Position numbers and translations under genes: made by a program
Notes under the pieces: generated by a model
Database searches by the model: none
Told to the model about the DNA's origin: nothing
The model's input: only the letters and a program-made list of their open reading frames with translations
From: Gymnogyps californianus
Lineage: Eukaryota; Chordata; Aves; Accipitriformes; Cathartidae
Assembly (NCBI RefSeq): GCF_018139145.2
Contig: NC_059474.1
Location: 37,590,344-37,654,343 of the forward strand
DNA length: 64,000 nucleotides
Direction of reading: 5' to 3'
In this document: positions 1 to 11,564 of the stretch, piece after piece
How positions within the stretch are numbered: position 1 is the stretch's first letter
How the letters are laid out: every line of letters begins with the position of its first letter

Positions 1-432
1 AGAATCAGGAAACAGACTGGAAAAAATACAACTCACTGAAGATGCTAGAGATCTATAAATCAAGAGTAGCATGGAGGAGAAATTGGTGAGAAACTCTCCA
101 CTGCCTCTTCCAAAACACTACCAACAGGGTGTCAAACTAAAACTACCATGAGGCTGCCTCAAAACACGCTGAGGAGTATATTGTGAGATGTATAGTTAAG
201 CTGTGAAACTCCTTGCTGCAAAATGTCACAGATGCTAAAAGCTTCCATGCGTTCAAAGGTGACTACGCAAATTCACAGGAAAAAAAGAATGTACCAAAGG
301 TTGTAAAATACAAAGACAGCACCTTTGACTCAGGAAGTCCTTCAGCCTTAAAGCGCTGGAGGCCAGGAGTGTATTGTAGGAAGAATAACTACAAATCTGT
401 CATGCTGCTATATTAGTCTCTACTTATCTGCT

Positions 433-510
433 AATGGCTGCCATCACAGACAGAATGCTGGGCTAGATGGGCCTTTGATCAGACCCAGCGTGGACATTCT
501 GTGTTTTTCT
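433..510 (+). repeat. Old CR1/L3-like LINE 3' fragment
   Basis: A stretch around GCTGGGCTAGATGGGCCTTT, then GACCCAGCGTGG and ACATTCTGTG, resembles the 3' ends of old amniote CR1/L3 elements as I remember them (a 'ctagatgggcctttggtctgacccag' type tail). It is diverged, lacks an open frame and has no clear boundaries, so it is a short relic. A RepeatMasker run would decide. Confidence 0.5.
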
Positions 511-2781
511 AATATGCTCCTATGACACTTGGAGCTATACGAGTAAGCTGTCTTGTCCAACGGAAGGATGCAGTGAAGCCCAGAAATAGCTTTTAGTCTG
601 CCCCTGCCAGCTATGCCTGGCTTGCAGTGAAGAACTTTTGTCAGCACAAGCCATAAGGGTTAGGGGAAATAAGAAAACAATAAACAGATTTATGCTTGCA
701 AACCCATCAATGTTCTATTTCATTAGACATCCTTTTCCCTAAGTACCTTATTTTGTGTTTATAAGCTACTTTGGTAAAATACATATTTTACCAGTACAAG
801 TTGTGTCTTCATCAAAGTCCTGTGGTTAGGACTTTGTTGCAGAAAAGCCTAAACGGTTGAGAAATATTTTATTCCATTTTTCTCCCCCATGTGCAGGAGC
901 ATGGTGACAAAAAAACCCCCAACCGCTCACTGGAACTGCATTTTTAGGAGATTACATACATGCTTTATCTCAGGCACCTAAACCAGACATCACTGGGTTC
1001 AAGGCCATATAAACATGCTGATAACCCCACACCCTTGGGAATCTTCAGCAGCCCTAGAAGTTCACTAGGGCACTGATAAGTAAGCATGCCTAATTTTTCA
1101 AGGTATCAAGTATCAGTCAAATGGTTTGTAAAAAATACTCTAATTATATACCAGGCAAAAACAGGACAAGAGAGCTTGACCTATATCCTGGCAACAATAT
1201 ATCCAAAATGTCACAGAAACTACAGAAGATATACTAGCAGGATCACATATGATTCTTTCTGTTGTATCATACTTAAACATGAATAAGCACTCGGGCAGTA
1301 GGAATCCAAAGGGAAAGGAGTCTGTGTAACACAGATGATGGGAAACAGATTTAGTTATGTCCTTTTCCCAAGGTTTTGGATAAAGGGCACCCCTATTTCA
1401 GTCTTTTGCCAGGATAAGGAATCAAGTAAGGATCTTTTTGCATAGACGTATCTACTTGCATAACTTCTCATATAAATGCACAGTCCAAATCAGCTTCAGT
1501 TTTATTCGTTCTTGCCACACATGTATTCCCCTAGCTCCCATTATTACTGTTATCATTGAGATAGTATTTGTATTCGAAACGCTTATTTCCAATGGCTGAT
1601 AACTTTCTGAATCAATTTTCTTTGAGCTAGAATTTCTCGTGCTTGTTGTCAGCCTGAGGGTGGGTGTTCATATGTGAAGGTCTGAAGAAAACCCATTTAA
1701 TCATTTTTATGAGGATCAAATTTTTAAATAAAAATAAGTGCATTTTCCGTGTTCAGTAAATTGTTTGTAGTTTAATGGAAACTAAACTAAAAAATAAAGC
1801 TACTGTAACATTCTGTGATTTTAGCTGCATGAAACTCCTTCGCTGACACTAATTCTTCCTCTGTGGTTTGTGACTGCTAAATAGGTGATATAATTAGCAA
1901 TATTTCTATGTTCTAGGTCTTTTAAAAGTTATGCCTGAAGAAAAAACAAAATAAATTTAAATAGTGCAGTAGCATGCAAATCAAAATAAAAAAATGTGGG
2001 ATTAAAAGAAAATATTTTAATTTTGCAGTTATGGATTTGCTGTTGCAACTGCGTATCAGGCATAATCAGTCAAGCTTTATTCCAGTTATACCATTAGGTT
2101 GCTATATATGTGTCCAGGGCAAATCCATACACTTAAAAAAAAATAAAAATCAGTAAGTAAGACATTGCATAATTCTCTAAGTGGTGTAGAAGAGCATAAG
2201 CTCAGCTCCCTTTTCAGGTGGAAAAATGGGTCAGAGCCAGCACCTGGACAAATATTGAGCTGAAAGAAATCTAAACTTGGAGGGTCTTAAATCTTAAAAA
2301 TAAAATCTGAATACAATTGATTCTAAAATACCATCTCAGACAATGATTCTCCCTTTCTCCTGCCAATCCAGAAGACTATTCATTCTTTTACACTTCAACT
2401 TTTCTGTAACTATGGATAAAAAGTGCTTCTTTGTTACTAGGCAAAGGCATGACCATATGCAATAAAAAGTGTCATTAGAAACCTTCTGAGGGGTGGAGCA
2501 GAATAAATCCTCTGGGATGCTTAAGAACATTTCAAGACACTAGATGTCTAGTGAAGACTGACACTTTTACAACCCCAGCTCACTGTACCTTCATAGACAC
2601 ATATTACTGATTTTTTCTTTTATGTATTTATTTAGTGAGACACCAAGCTGTAAATACTGTAGCATTTGCTCGTAGAACAAACTGAAACTTCCTTAAAAAA
2701 TGTTGTTGTCTTGCTTGGAAATGTGGCGGATGTGGTCTTTGCCAGGCACTCTTGACCACATGTGTGGCCATAAGATGCTGT

Positions 2782-3385
2782 ATTAGTGTGTTGGTTTTGG
2801 CTGGGATAGAGTTAAATTTCTTCACAGTAGCTAGTATGGGCTATGTTTTGGATTTGTACTGGAAACAGTGTTGATAACACAGGGATGTTTTAGTTATTGC
2901 TGAGCAGTGCTTACACAGAGTCAAGGCCTTTGCTGCTGCTCACCCCACCCCACCAGCGAGTAGGCTGGGGGTGCACAAGAAGCTGGGAGGGGACACAGCC
3001 GGGACAGCTGACCCCAACTGACCAAAGGGGTATTCCAGACCGTATGATGTCATGCTCAGCATATAAAGCTGGGGGAAGAAGGAGGAAGGGGGGGACGTTC
3101 GGAGTGATGGCATTTGTCTTCCCAAGTCACCGTTACACATGATGGAGCCCTGCTTTCCTGGAGATGGCTGAACACCTGCCTGCTGATGGGAAGCAGTGAA
3201 TGAACTCCTTGTTTTGCTTTGCTTGTGCATGCGGCTTTTGCTTTACCTATTAAACTGTCTTTATCTCAACCCAGGAGTTTTCTCACTTTTACTCTTCCAA
3301 TTCTCTCCCCCATCCCACCGGGGGTGAGTGAGCGAGCAGCTGTGTGGTGCTTAGTTGCCAGCTGGGGTTAAACCACGACAATTAG
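2782..3385 (+). mobile_element. Solo LTR (endogenous retrovirus, ERVL-like) with ATTAG target-site duplication
   Basis: The LTR proper is 2787-3380 (594 bp). It begins TGTGTTGG and ends CACGACA, so it has TG...CA termini, and it is flanked directly by ATTAG at 2782-2786 and ATTAG at 3381-3385. A TATA-like ATATAAAG at 3061-3068 and an ATTAAA polyadenylation signal at 3249-3254 fix the orientation as plus, antisense to TENM3. No internal retroviral genes, primer-binding site or second LTR is present, so it is a solo LTR left by recombination between the two LTRs of a provirus. The 5-bp duplication fits ERVL-type integrases; the family name is inference. The open frames inside it are fortuitous. 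Confidence 0.88.
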
Positions 3386-3716
3386 TTTGCTTAGGTTTTT
3401 AAAGATATGTTTATATACCACAGAATAAAAAAAGTACCTACAAATTCTGCATGAAACAACTCTGTATCTAAAGCATCATCATTGCTCACAGTATTCAGAA
3501 CAGCTCATAAATAAGAACACCCCCTCATTTTAGATCCCATCACTTACAGTATTATAAATGTTTTGGACATCACATGAGATCAATGAAGTATAAAAAGTAA
3601 AAATAAAAATCAGCAAAATGGAAAAGGATGTAATCTTCAGAAAGAAAAAAGATACAAAAGATACAAGCTCACAGTTTTCAATAACATGTCCTACTTTTAA
3701 TGCAAGCAGTTCTTAC

Positions 3717-3931
3717 CTGAGTGTGTGAAGGTGGTAAGCCTTTTCGGCCATATACTCCAATCAATGCATCTTTCTGAAGGGATATGTTGAATTTTAGAAA
3801 TTGTGGCTGATCAATGAAGAGTTGTGATCTCCAAAAAATCCCAGGGGGAACTTCTTGTATTGCTCTTCGGCCTATATCAAGTTCTCCAGAATCTATAGTG
3901 TTGTTTTCTTGCACAAATCCCCCCAATTTTC
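3717..3931 (-). CDS. TENM3: TENM3 exon: first extracellular segment
   Basis: This 215-bp exon follows the acceptor CTGTCAG (AG at 3933-3932) and ends at CAG before the donor GTAAGA. It starts with 2 nt completing the split glycine codon from 10596-10718, then has 71 codons and ends in phase 0. The peptide runs from [10 protein letters not shown] through [33 protein letters not shown] and [14 protein letters not shown] to GLPPSHTQ. It lies just outside the membrane, before the EGF repeats of the teneurin ectodomain. Two N-glycosylation sequons are visible, NNT and NIS. This segment is strongly conserved among teneurins in my memory. A consensus-like branch point TACTAAT lies 31-37 nt upstream of the exon. 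Confidence 0.95.
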
Positions 3932-6900
3932 CTGACAGGTTAGAATAATAAGAGACCAAAAATTAGTATTCCTGTCTTGCTTTTAATCATCCTTCATATA
4001 AACTGTCAAATATTTAGAATCACCTCAGATAAAATGTTACCTGACAATCTTTCTGAATATAAAATCCCAGGGAATTCACTGATTTGGAAATAAAAAGGCA
4101 AAGATACCACAAATACCTACCAAGTAAAAATACTGTAACTCCCCTAAGCACTAGCATTATGGAAACTGTTTTGGGATGTACATTAAACTATTCATTTTTT
4201 TCCCCAAGTATTTTAACAGGGGTTTTCCAGCATAAAGTCTCACACTAAAAAAAATCTAAGGTAAAGGGAAATGCACCATGCAGATTTTAAGAATAATAGA
4301 TACATAAACATAAGCAGTCAAGAGAACTAACATACAGTCTTTTCTACATTAAATATCATAGCATTTATACAATGCTAACAATGTCTGCAGCTCTGGTTTC
4401 CTATTTTTGGGTTTTTTTTGTGTTCCCCCCCCCAAAAGGCAATGTTTCTTGCTCCATTGTGCCTATGTTCTTATGCCTTCGCTCCCCATAATGCCTACAT
4501 TCTCTGCACTCCCTAGCCTCAACCCCAAGCTTGTTATCACCTCCTTGTCCACACTGCCTCCTGAACAAAATGTATAATAGCATGTCAAAGCCTGGTACTT
4601 TCACTGTTTTCTACATCATGAATATGTATTTATCCTGCAGGTCAATTACTAGGAATAAGAACATAGCACTGAAGGGCATTAACGATTTTTCTATATAAAG
4701 CATTTGTGCAACTGTTGGTTAGCCTTAGGAGGCCAGTGATGATGGCTTGGAAATGCCCAGAAGCAGCAAAGAAGATGCTAACATGCAAAAGACACACGAT
4801 GTCAAACGCCAACACCGAAAAACTGGACTACTGGTTGTGGCATTAAAAAAGAAGAAAATAAAGCAATAACTTCAGATACCCCCAATAAACTTTTTGTTCA
4901 AGTGGGTAAGTCCAGGCAACAGAGACTGAATCTACACTGCAGCTCGAGTACAGAACAGTATCATCCAATCTGCAAGGCTCTGTGCCATCCTGGTGAAGCA
5001 CCATCATATAAATGAAAGGGGTAAACTGTTCCAGCCCAAGCTGATGACCCTGCAAGGCACTGGGCTGGAGGCTACGGACAGCATAGGTCTGTGACAGCTC
5101 TGAGATCTCCACATTGCCCCTGCTTGTACTGCACGGGCACATGCTAAATCTGGCAAAGATTACAAACCTTTCTCAAAGCTCATCAGCAAACAAATTGTGG
5201 TTTAGCTGTGGTAGTGTCTTCTACCGGCCAGATTCGTAGGAAACAGAACTACTAAGACTGATGCACTAAAGAAGTGGTTTGCACAAACTGTCACCACCCA
5301 GCTTTAACATCTAGGATGGTTTAGATGAGTTTGTATCAAGTCTGTTTGAGGCCAAAGGCTCAGATCTGATGTTCAGGCACTAACTCCATGCCGTGCGGCT
5401 GGACATAGGCAGTCTTGGAAGCTGGTGTCAGGGTAAAAGCCTACTTCAATCCGATGGAATCAGTGCTGTCAAATCTAGACTAAGATGCAAAAATGTGTGT
5501 AAGAACTTGCTTACCAACACATGACAACTCTGGAGTAAGCAAGTAATGCCACATTTAAGCAGCTGGCACATCAAGGTGAGCCTTGAGTGAAGCAATATAA
5601 AGAAAAATGGAACTGTAGTTACAATCTTACGGCCTGTTGTGTTTTTATCAATTTATACTCTTTTTTTCAGCAGCTAGTCTATTATAAAGATTGAACTAAA
5701 CCCATCTGAATGTGATAAGCATGTTCAAGTGATGCTGACTTCTTTGCATACAAGTGTTCTGAAGAACTGACAATGTTCTGTTGCTGCCCTGTCTTTTATG
5801 TTCAAATTCTACATTATTCATCATTTGATGGAACAAACTGACACAACCTTTTTGCAAACATTTAGACTTTAAAAAACTAGATTAAAATCTGAAATGCCAG
5901 GTGAGGTCACAGATTGATCCTTGCCACTTTCTGTGCATCCAAGATGAACAGAGACTGCTGCTGAATTAAACAGGTACAGAAGCACTACTGAGAGGCCTTG
6001 AGTGGGGGCTTGTATCATCATCAGAGCTGTGCCACAACGGTATTGCAGTCATTGAAAATGTCTCACTTACAGGATCATCATATTGATCAGGGTTCTGCTG
6101 AGAAGAGACAGTGAAGTATCTGATCTTGGAGAAACCATTTTCTTCACACTTTTCAGGATGAGTCTGATGCTTTTCTAACTTTGGACTTAACCTTTCACAA
6201 TATTCATATGTTATTCTAGAAGACGGATCTGTATTCACTATTTCGGTTCATTTAAGCATTTGTTTCTTACCACTTCCTTCAAATTTAAGCATGTTGTGTC
6301 GTATAAATTCACACACTGATGACTGGTAATCACTAAACAATAAACACTTGTTTGCAGTATTGATCTGCAGCTTCTCCTATTTCTACATTTGAAATGAAAA
6401 ACAACTACCTCTTACTACTGAAAAGATGAACTAGACAGCTTGAGCGGGTGCACTTTATCAAACATTTTGACCAACTTGCCAGGAATGCCTATTACTGGCC
6501 TTCAACACTTATCCTTAGCAGATAATGATCTTACGGACTCCCATTTTCTTCACCAAAAAAGAGATAGTTTTACCCTGTAGCCACATGCCCCTTTAACACC
6601 ACGCCACCTCTCTCAAAATTGTCACTACTTGTTTGCCCTCCTAAGAACAGGGCATTAATTATTCTTTGTTCCCTGTTGTATCTCAATGGGCATAAGAAAA
6701 ATCTTAGTAGTGTCATAATTTCCTTTTCACTTTCTAAACAGTAACAGTTCTTATACACAGCTTTATATCAAAATTTGAAATGTCACGTTCATTCACCATT
6801 CCATAATGACATAACAGCCCAAATAAGAAACCAAATTTTAAAATACCTAGCCTCCTGAATATATTCTCTTTCACTATACTTCTTCTCTACCCCCAAAATT

Positions 6901-9900
6901 TCTTCTTTCACAGACCCTCCCCAAAAGACAATAATACAAATACACATAAATATTTATAGGTAAATAATATTTATATCATGATTTGTACTTATACCGCTAG
7001 ATATACTATCATTTAATTTACAAAATACATTACTTTGCTGTATCACATACTACCTAATACATACAAACATTATATGATGCATTTGTGATACGAATAATCC
7101 AATGCATTATGCCTAATTAATAGGTAAAATACTTGTTATATTTAGTATTTGCAAATTGTATTTCAACTGTGTGAGGTCAGGGTGGACAAAAACCTGAGCT
7201 AAACAAATATTTAAAGCAATATACAATATTTAATTATTATACAAGAAAAATAATTCACAAATATCACTAAAATGACATGAAGCCAAACTCCCTCTCCTTA
7301 TTTGCAAACATTCTATAGATTAAAACACAAGATATACTATGAATAACTGAGTATCTGTAACACAGAATAAGAATGAATGCACAACGAAAAATCAAAAATG
7401 CTCAACAATAATTGCTGTATAGTGTCACACATAATATAATTTTCCATCCTTCAAAGGCAGTACTAATTAGAATATTAGGTTGCAAGGCTGGATTTACAGT
7501 CAATAGCATGCTCTCCCATTCCATTGAATAACCTTGTATTCAGATATTTTTCTGAGACATCCTTTTGCAACAACCCTTTCAAGAAATGAAATCAAAATCC
7601 TCCTTAAAAACATACCTTTTTAGGAAAAAAACCCAACATACATCTAATTAAGAAGTTACTGTACCTTTAATTAATATGAGATACTGTAAACAAAAGAAAA
7701 AAGCTCAATACATATCAGTTAAAGCAAGTATAAAGTATTTTAATGAGTATAATCTCAAAAAGTGCATCTAAGTAAGGCAAAAGAAATGCCCCTTTTCCCA
7801 TTCACTTTTTTCCTCTATTGCATTTTTTAAAAGGTATTTCTGAATTGCACATAGATTTTATATGATATAAAATAAAGCCAGCAACATGTGAGATGTGACC
7901 AACTCCTAGAACACAACGGTTAAACAAGCTCTGTTTTTTAACCTTTCTTTTCTATCGCCTAGTTGTAAAAACAGATAAAGCACTCATGCACCTCACGTAA
8001 ATGTTTGTATTTGATTAGCATGGCTTACAAATTACTTTGGAGAACCTAAGCTGCAATGGCCTATAAAACTCATCATATACATAGAAAACATACATTCTTA
8101 TGCCACCTTATGCAGCCCTGTCAGCAGCAGCTGGTATGTTGCCAGCAGTTTACTGTTCATATAGAGAGAAGCACTGGGAGAGGGGGAAAAAAAAAAAATC
8201 CACAAAAGAAACAAACAAAAAAACTTTGGGAAAGGCTTGTTCAGAGATTCAAGCTTCACTTAACAAATGATTTGCATTTAAGGATGATTTAACATGCTTT
8301 TACCGTCAATTTATGACTAGCTGTTTCTAGGTAAACCACAGCTGAATTTTCTTCAGAGGTCATAAGGATGCATTTTCAAGTTTAAGCTTTACTAATTCAT
8401 CACACAAAGTACCTGTACTTCTGAATAGCAAATGAATACCTGGGATCTAGGACACAGTGGGCTATGATTTTCTGACCAAAGCAGGCCCAGGATTATCCAA
8501 AGTTTAGACGAGAGTGAGTCAAGGAAAATGCCTGGCCCATACAACACTGGGAATTTCTCCCATCTAAATCAGAGTAGCAGGATATTACCAGGGGGGTAAA
8601 GAGGGGCAGTACTGAAAGTTGTTCAGCTGTCAAAGTATCCAAATCAAGGCTTTATTGATTCTTCCTTACATTTTTCAGTAACTAGTATGACAGCACAGGG
8701 CCCCCCTCCTTAAATTTCACATATAGTCAACACACTTTCCCTTCTGCTTAACCTTCCTTCTGTGGTTTAAAATGTGTATTCTCTGGTCTGTCTGTTGTTT
8801 AGTATTGATGTATGCTGATAAATGACCACTTACCATATTCTGCAGAGGACAGCATTTTAACAGTGGATGGAATTAACTCTGTTCTCTTGTACAGTATTTA
8901 GGGACATAAGGAAGGAAAAACCAGATTTGATATACTTGTTATCTCCTTTTATTTTTGAGGCAAAGTATAACAGATTTTAATTTGTAAAAAAAATTAAAAA
9001 TGATCAAGGGAAAAAGAACAATTTATATTTATAAAACATTTACAAAAAATGTATATATTTTATAGAAGAAAGTATATTGGCTACTCAGGGCAGAAGACAG
9101 TGGGATGATGAGCTGTCACTGCAGCATCAATATTCATTAACCATACAGTAGTTTTTTGCTATTCATTCAAAACAAGTAAGAACACAGAAAGAGATAATGA
9201 ATATCTAAGTGCAAGAAAAGGGCAGTAGGGTAAAGGAAATGAAAAAAGAAAAAGACCTACTGGAGAAGTTTCATATGCTTACAAAGACGACAAAAAGAAT
9301 GAACTGAGCTGTATCTTTTCTATAACTTGGAGCTCTGATAACTTGAAAAATTTTTAAGATGTCAACTGCTGGCAGAGGCTTCCTCCTCCTCAGTGGTAAG
9401 GAGGTCAGCTCTACCTTGTGAAAGGGAAAATGGATTTTTGTGTAATGAAGCAAACACCGCATTCATCAACCATTTAAATCAAGTTTTCCATTCAAAACCT
9501 ATTGATTTTAAAGCCTGTGTTAGCCAAAAGTGCACAGGCTCTTAAATGTTTTGAGAATCTTAAAGGGCAACATGGAAAAAGGTCGATAAAAAATAATCCC
9601 TTTATGTGGTTTGTATTTTAAAAGCTCCTACAACAAAATTAATAAAGTTTGTTTTTTTTTTTCCTTTATATATTGGTTGGATGAGTCAGACTCAATATTA
9701 TATGCTAGAAACTTTGAGAAAACAAATGAGCGTATTATACATGACCTATTAAATTTCAGAGAGAAATTAAAGAAAAAAGAAGAAAACATCATCATCTGTA
9801 GAGAAAAACACAAGCCATTCCATAGGGAGGTCATCATGCCATAGGAAGCCCCTTTATCATGAACTGCCTTCTAAACACAGCTAAGAGAGAAGCTTCGAAA

Positions 9901-10595
9901 ATATGCAAAACCTCCCTAAAGTGCCTTTTCTGGTGCCAACTCTTCAGAAAAAGAGATTATGTCCCCCCTGTCACACAGAAGGCTTTTGTCTGAAAACTAT
10001 CCAGAGCTCGCTGGGACTTCCAAAGATTGAATCTCGGTATCAGGTCCCCCTTACGAAACAGTGTGTCCTGTCATCTCGGGCTCCCTGGCTTTGTTGTGGC
10101 CATTTCAGCAGCACAAGACCCCAGCCACCCCAGCCTCTCAGGCACGATGGTCCGAGCCAGCCACAGCACCATCCTGCTACCTCTGAAGACCTCAGAACAA
10201 TCATTACGTTATCAAAGATTTTAGAGTAAGTGGAAGTTCTGCTTCTCTGGATGTGATGAGAGCTTTTCTATCCTCATCAAATATTACATGTAAATTCCCA
10301 TGAGGAATTTTGGTTGACAGCCAGCTTTCCTAGTAAGATCAACACTATCGTTCGGGATCCATCACTCCCTTCACATGCTAGGTAGGAGGAACGGTGTGCT
10401 CTTTTCAATTGGAATACAACTCCTGTTTAATATCTACATATCTATTTACAATTACTATTAATTACAAATGCTCTGTACTTCCATTAAATATACGGAGTTT
10501 TGGAGGAAAAGTGTTAAAGTCTGGCGATGTAAATAAGACACAAAGAAAGGAAATGCTCGGAAAGAAGGAGAGAAATTGGTGCCTGTTTCACTTAC
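3932..10595 (-). other. TENM3: TENM3 intron, 6.7 kb
   Basis: Bounded by the donor GTAAGT (complement of 10590-10595) and the acceptor CAG at 3934-3932. The TACTAAT heptamer (complement of 3962-3968) is a likely branch site. The sequence is AT-rich, notably 6780-7900. It contains a C9 run at 4425-4433 and an A-rich run near 8188-8199. A 90-codon open frame at 5966-6238 on the minus strand is discussed in the findings. I see no other gene or dated repeat. Confidence 0.8.
3962..3968 (-). promoter_or_regulatory. Likely splicing branch point TACTAAT
   Basis: The minus strand reads ATACTAATT 31-37 nt upstream of the first base of the exon at 3717-3931. This is the near-ideal metazoan and yeast branch-point consensus at the expected distance. 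Role inferred from sequence only. Confidence 0.6.
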
Positions 10596-10718
10596 CATTT
10601 TCTCCAGCAGGTACTGTTACAGGATGTGTTGGCACAGTATCAGAATTCACTTTTCCATTCTCAAATGTATCATTTTCAGTTTGCTGCAACTGCCAGTTGA
10701 GGCCAAACAGATGCATTG
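10596..10718 (-). CDS. TENM3: TENM3 exon: end of membrane span and juxtamembrane ectodomain
   Basis: This 123-bp exon follows the acceptor TTACCACCAG and precedes the donor GTAAGT. It has 2 nt of the split alanine codon, 40 codons and 1 nt of the next glycine. It begins [16 protein letters not shown], which closes the membrane helix started in the exon at 30244-30482, and continues [10 protein letters not shown] with a looser linker ending PAGENG. A sequon NDT is present. The first 25 or so residues match the TENM3 sequence I remember. The linker [12 protein letters not shown] seems more diverged from the mammalian one, as expected for a flexible stalk. The 128-codon plus-strand frame across this region (10394-10780) is an antisense shadow. 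Confidence 0.95.
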
Positions 10719-11329
10719 CTGGTGGTAAAGGATACAGGTTATTTGATGCTCTTAACCACAATGACAAATCGCACAAATAATGGCTTTCCACGCTTTGCAG
10801 TGGAATAGCAACTCATACATTAAAAAATTAAATTACAGGAACAAGCATTCACAGACTAATAGTTCAACTTAGCAACGGCACTAAGCAATTACTACCACTG
10901 TCCTTTAATGATACAGTGCTTTCGGTGAACACAGTTGACAGAAAGCTCACCAGTCTCATTTTGAGTCTTTTACCGGTCCCAAATCAATGTTCAAAAGGAT
11001 AGGCAGTAATTATGTCCTTTTCTCTTTTTTCATTTTTGATCCTTCTGAAGAGACGAATCATTTAAGTGAGCTCCTAAATGACCTACTAAAATAAATCATT
11101 TCACCAGCAGACGGATCTGTTCTGGTTAGTCAGAAAGGGAAAAGAAACAACGCAAGAAGAGAGGAAGGAGGGTGCTGTGGGTGTTGCAGGGCTAACCTAA
11201 GACATGAACACTCCTTTTCATGCTGTCATCAACACCCTGCGCAATCTCCAGTTACGTGCCCATTCCCCACGCTAGTCTACAGAACGAGGACCAGGACCAT
11301 TAGCAGAGCTGGAGCCACTGGGGCACTTT

Positions 11330-11347
11330 GATAATGATAATGATAAT
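11330..11347. repeat. (GATAAT)3 short tandem repeat
   Basis: Three perfect copies of GATAAT in an intron. Probably a neutral microsatellite. Confidence 0.9.
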
Positions 11348-11549
11348 GCATAAGCTACGTTTCTGAACTACTTAATTTCCTACAACTACGTTTATTAGAA
11401 AGGTGATACCATGTTAAAAAGTTTAGCTAAGCTAATTATGAAAGACAGAGTCAACCTTCCATGGTGTTAGGGGGAACTACTTAAGGAACCTTGATACCAC
11501 CAGAGATTAATGAATGAACTCCCCGTCTAAACTTTTAGAGCAAAAATAT

Positions 11550-11564
11550 GGGGGGGGGGGGGGG
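11550..11564. repeat. G15 homopolymer
   Basis: Fifteen consecutive G on the plus strand. Length-variable and prone to sequencing error. Confidence 0.9.

Larger units (their letters stand above)
1..3716 (-). other. TENM3: TENM3 intron (5' part) after the exon at 3717-3931
   Basis: The intron starts with the donor GTAAGA, complementary to 3711-3716, and runs off the window edge. I looked for the next teneurin exon, expected to continue with YDFVELLDG, in the minus-strand frames of 1-3716 and did not find it, so that exon lies beyond the window. The stretch holds a solo LTR at 2787-3380 and an old CR1-like fragment near 433-510. The rest is AT-rich sequence in which I see nothing else. Confidence 0.8.

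Noticed and set aside
1..3716. The next TENM3 exon (YDFVELLDG...)
   Set aside because: Searched by eye in all minus-strand frames and not found; it must lie outside the window.
10394..10780. 128-codon plus-strand frame
   Set aside because: Antisense shadow of the TENM3 exon at 10596-10718 and its flanks.
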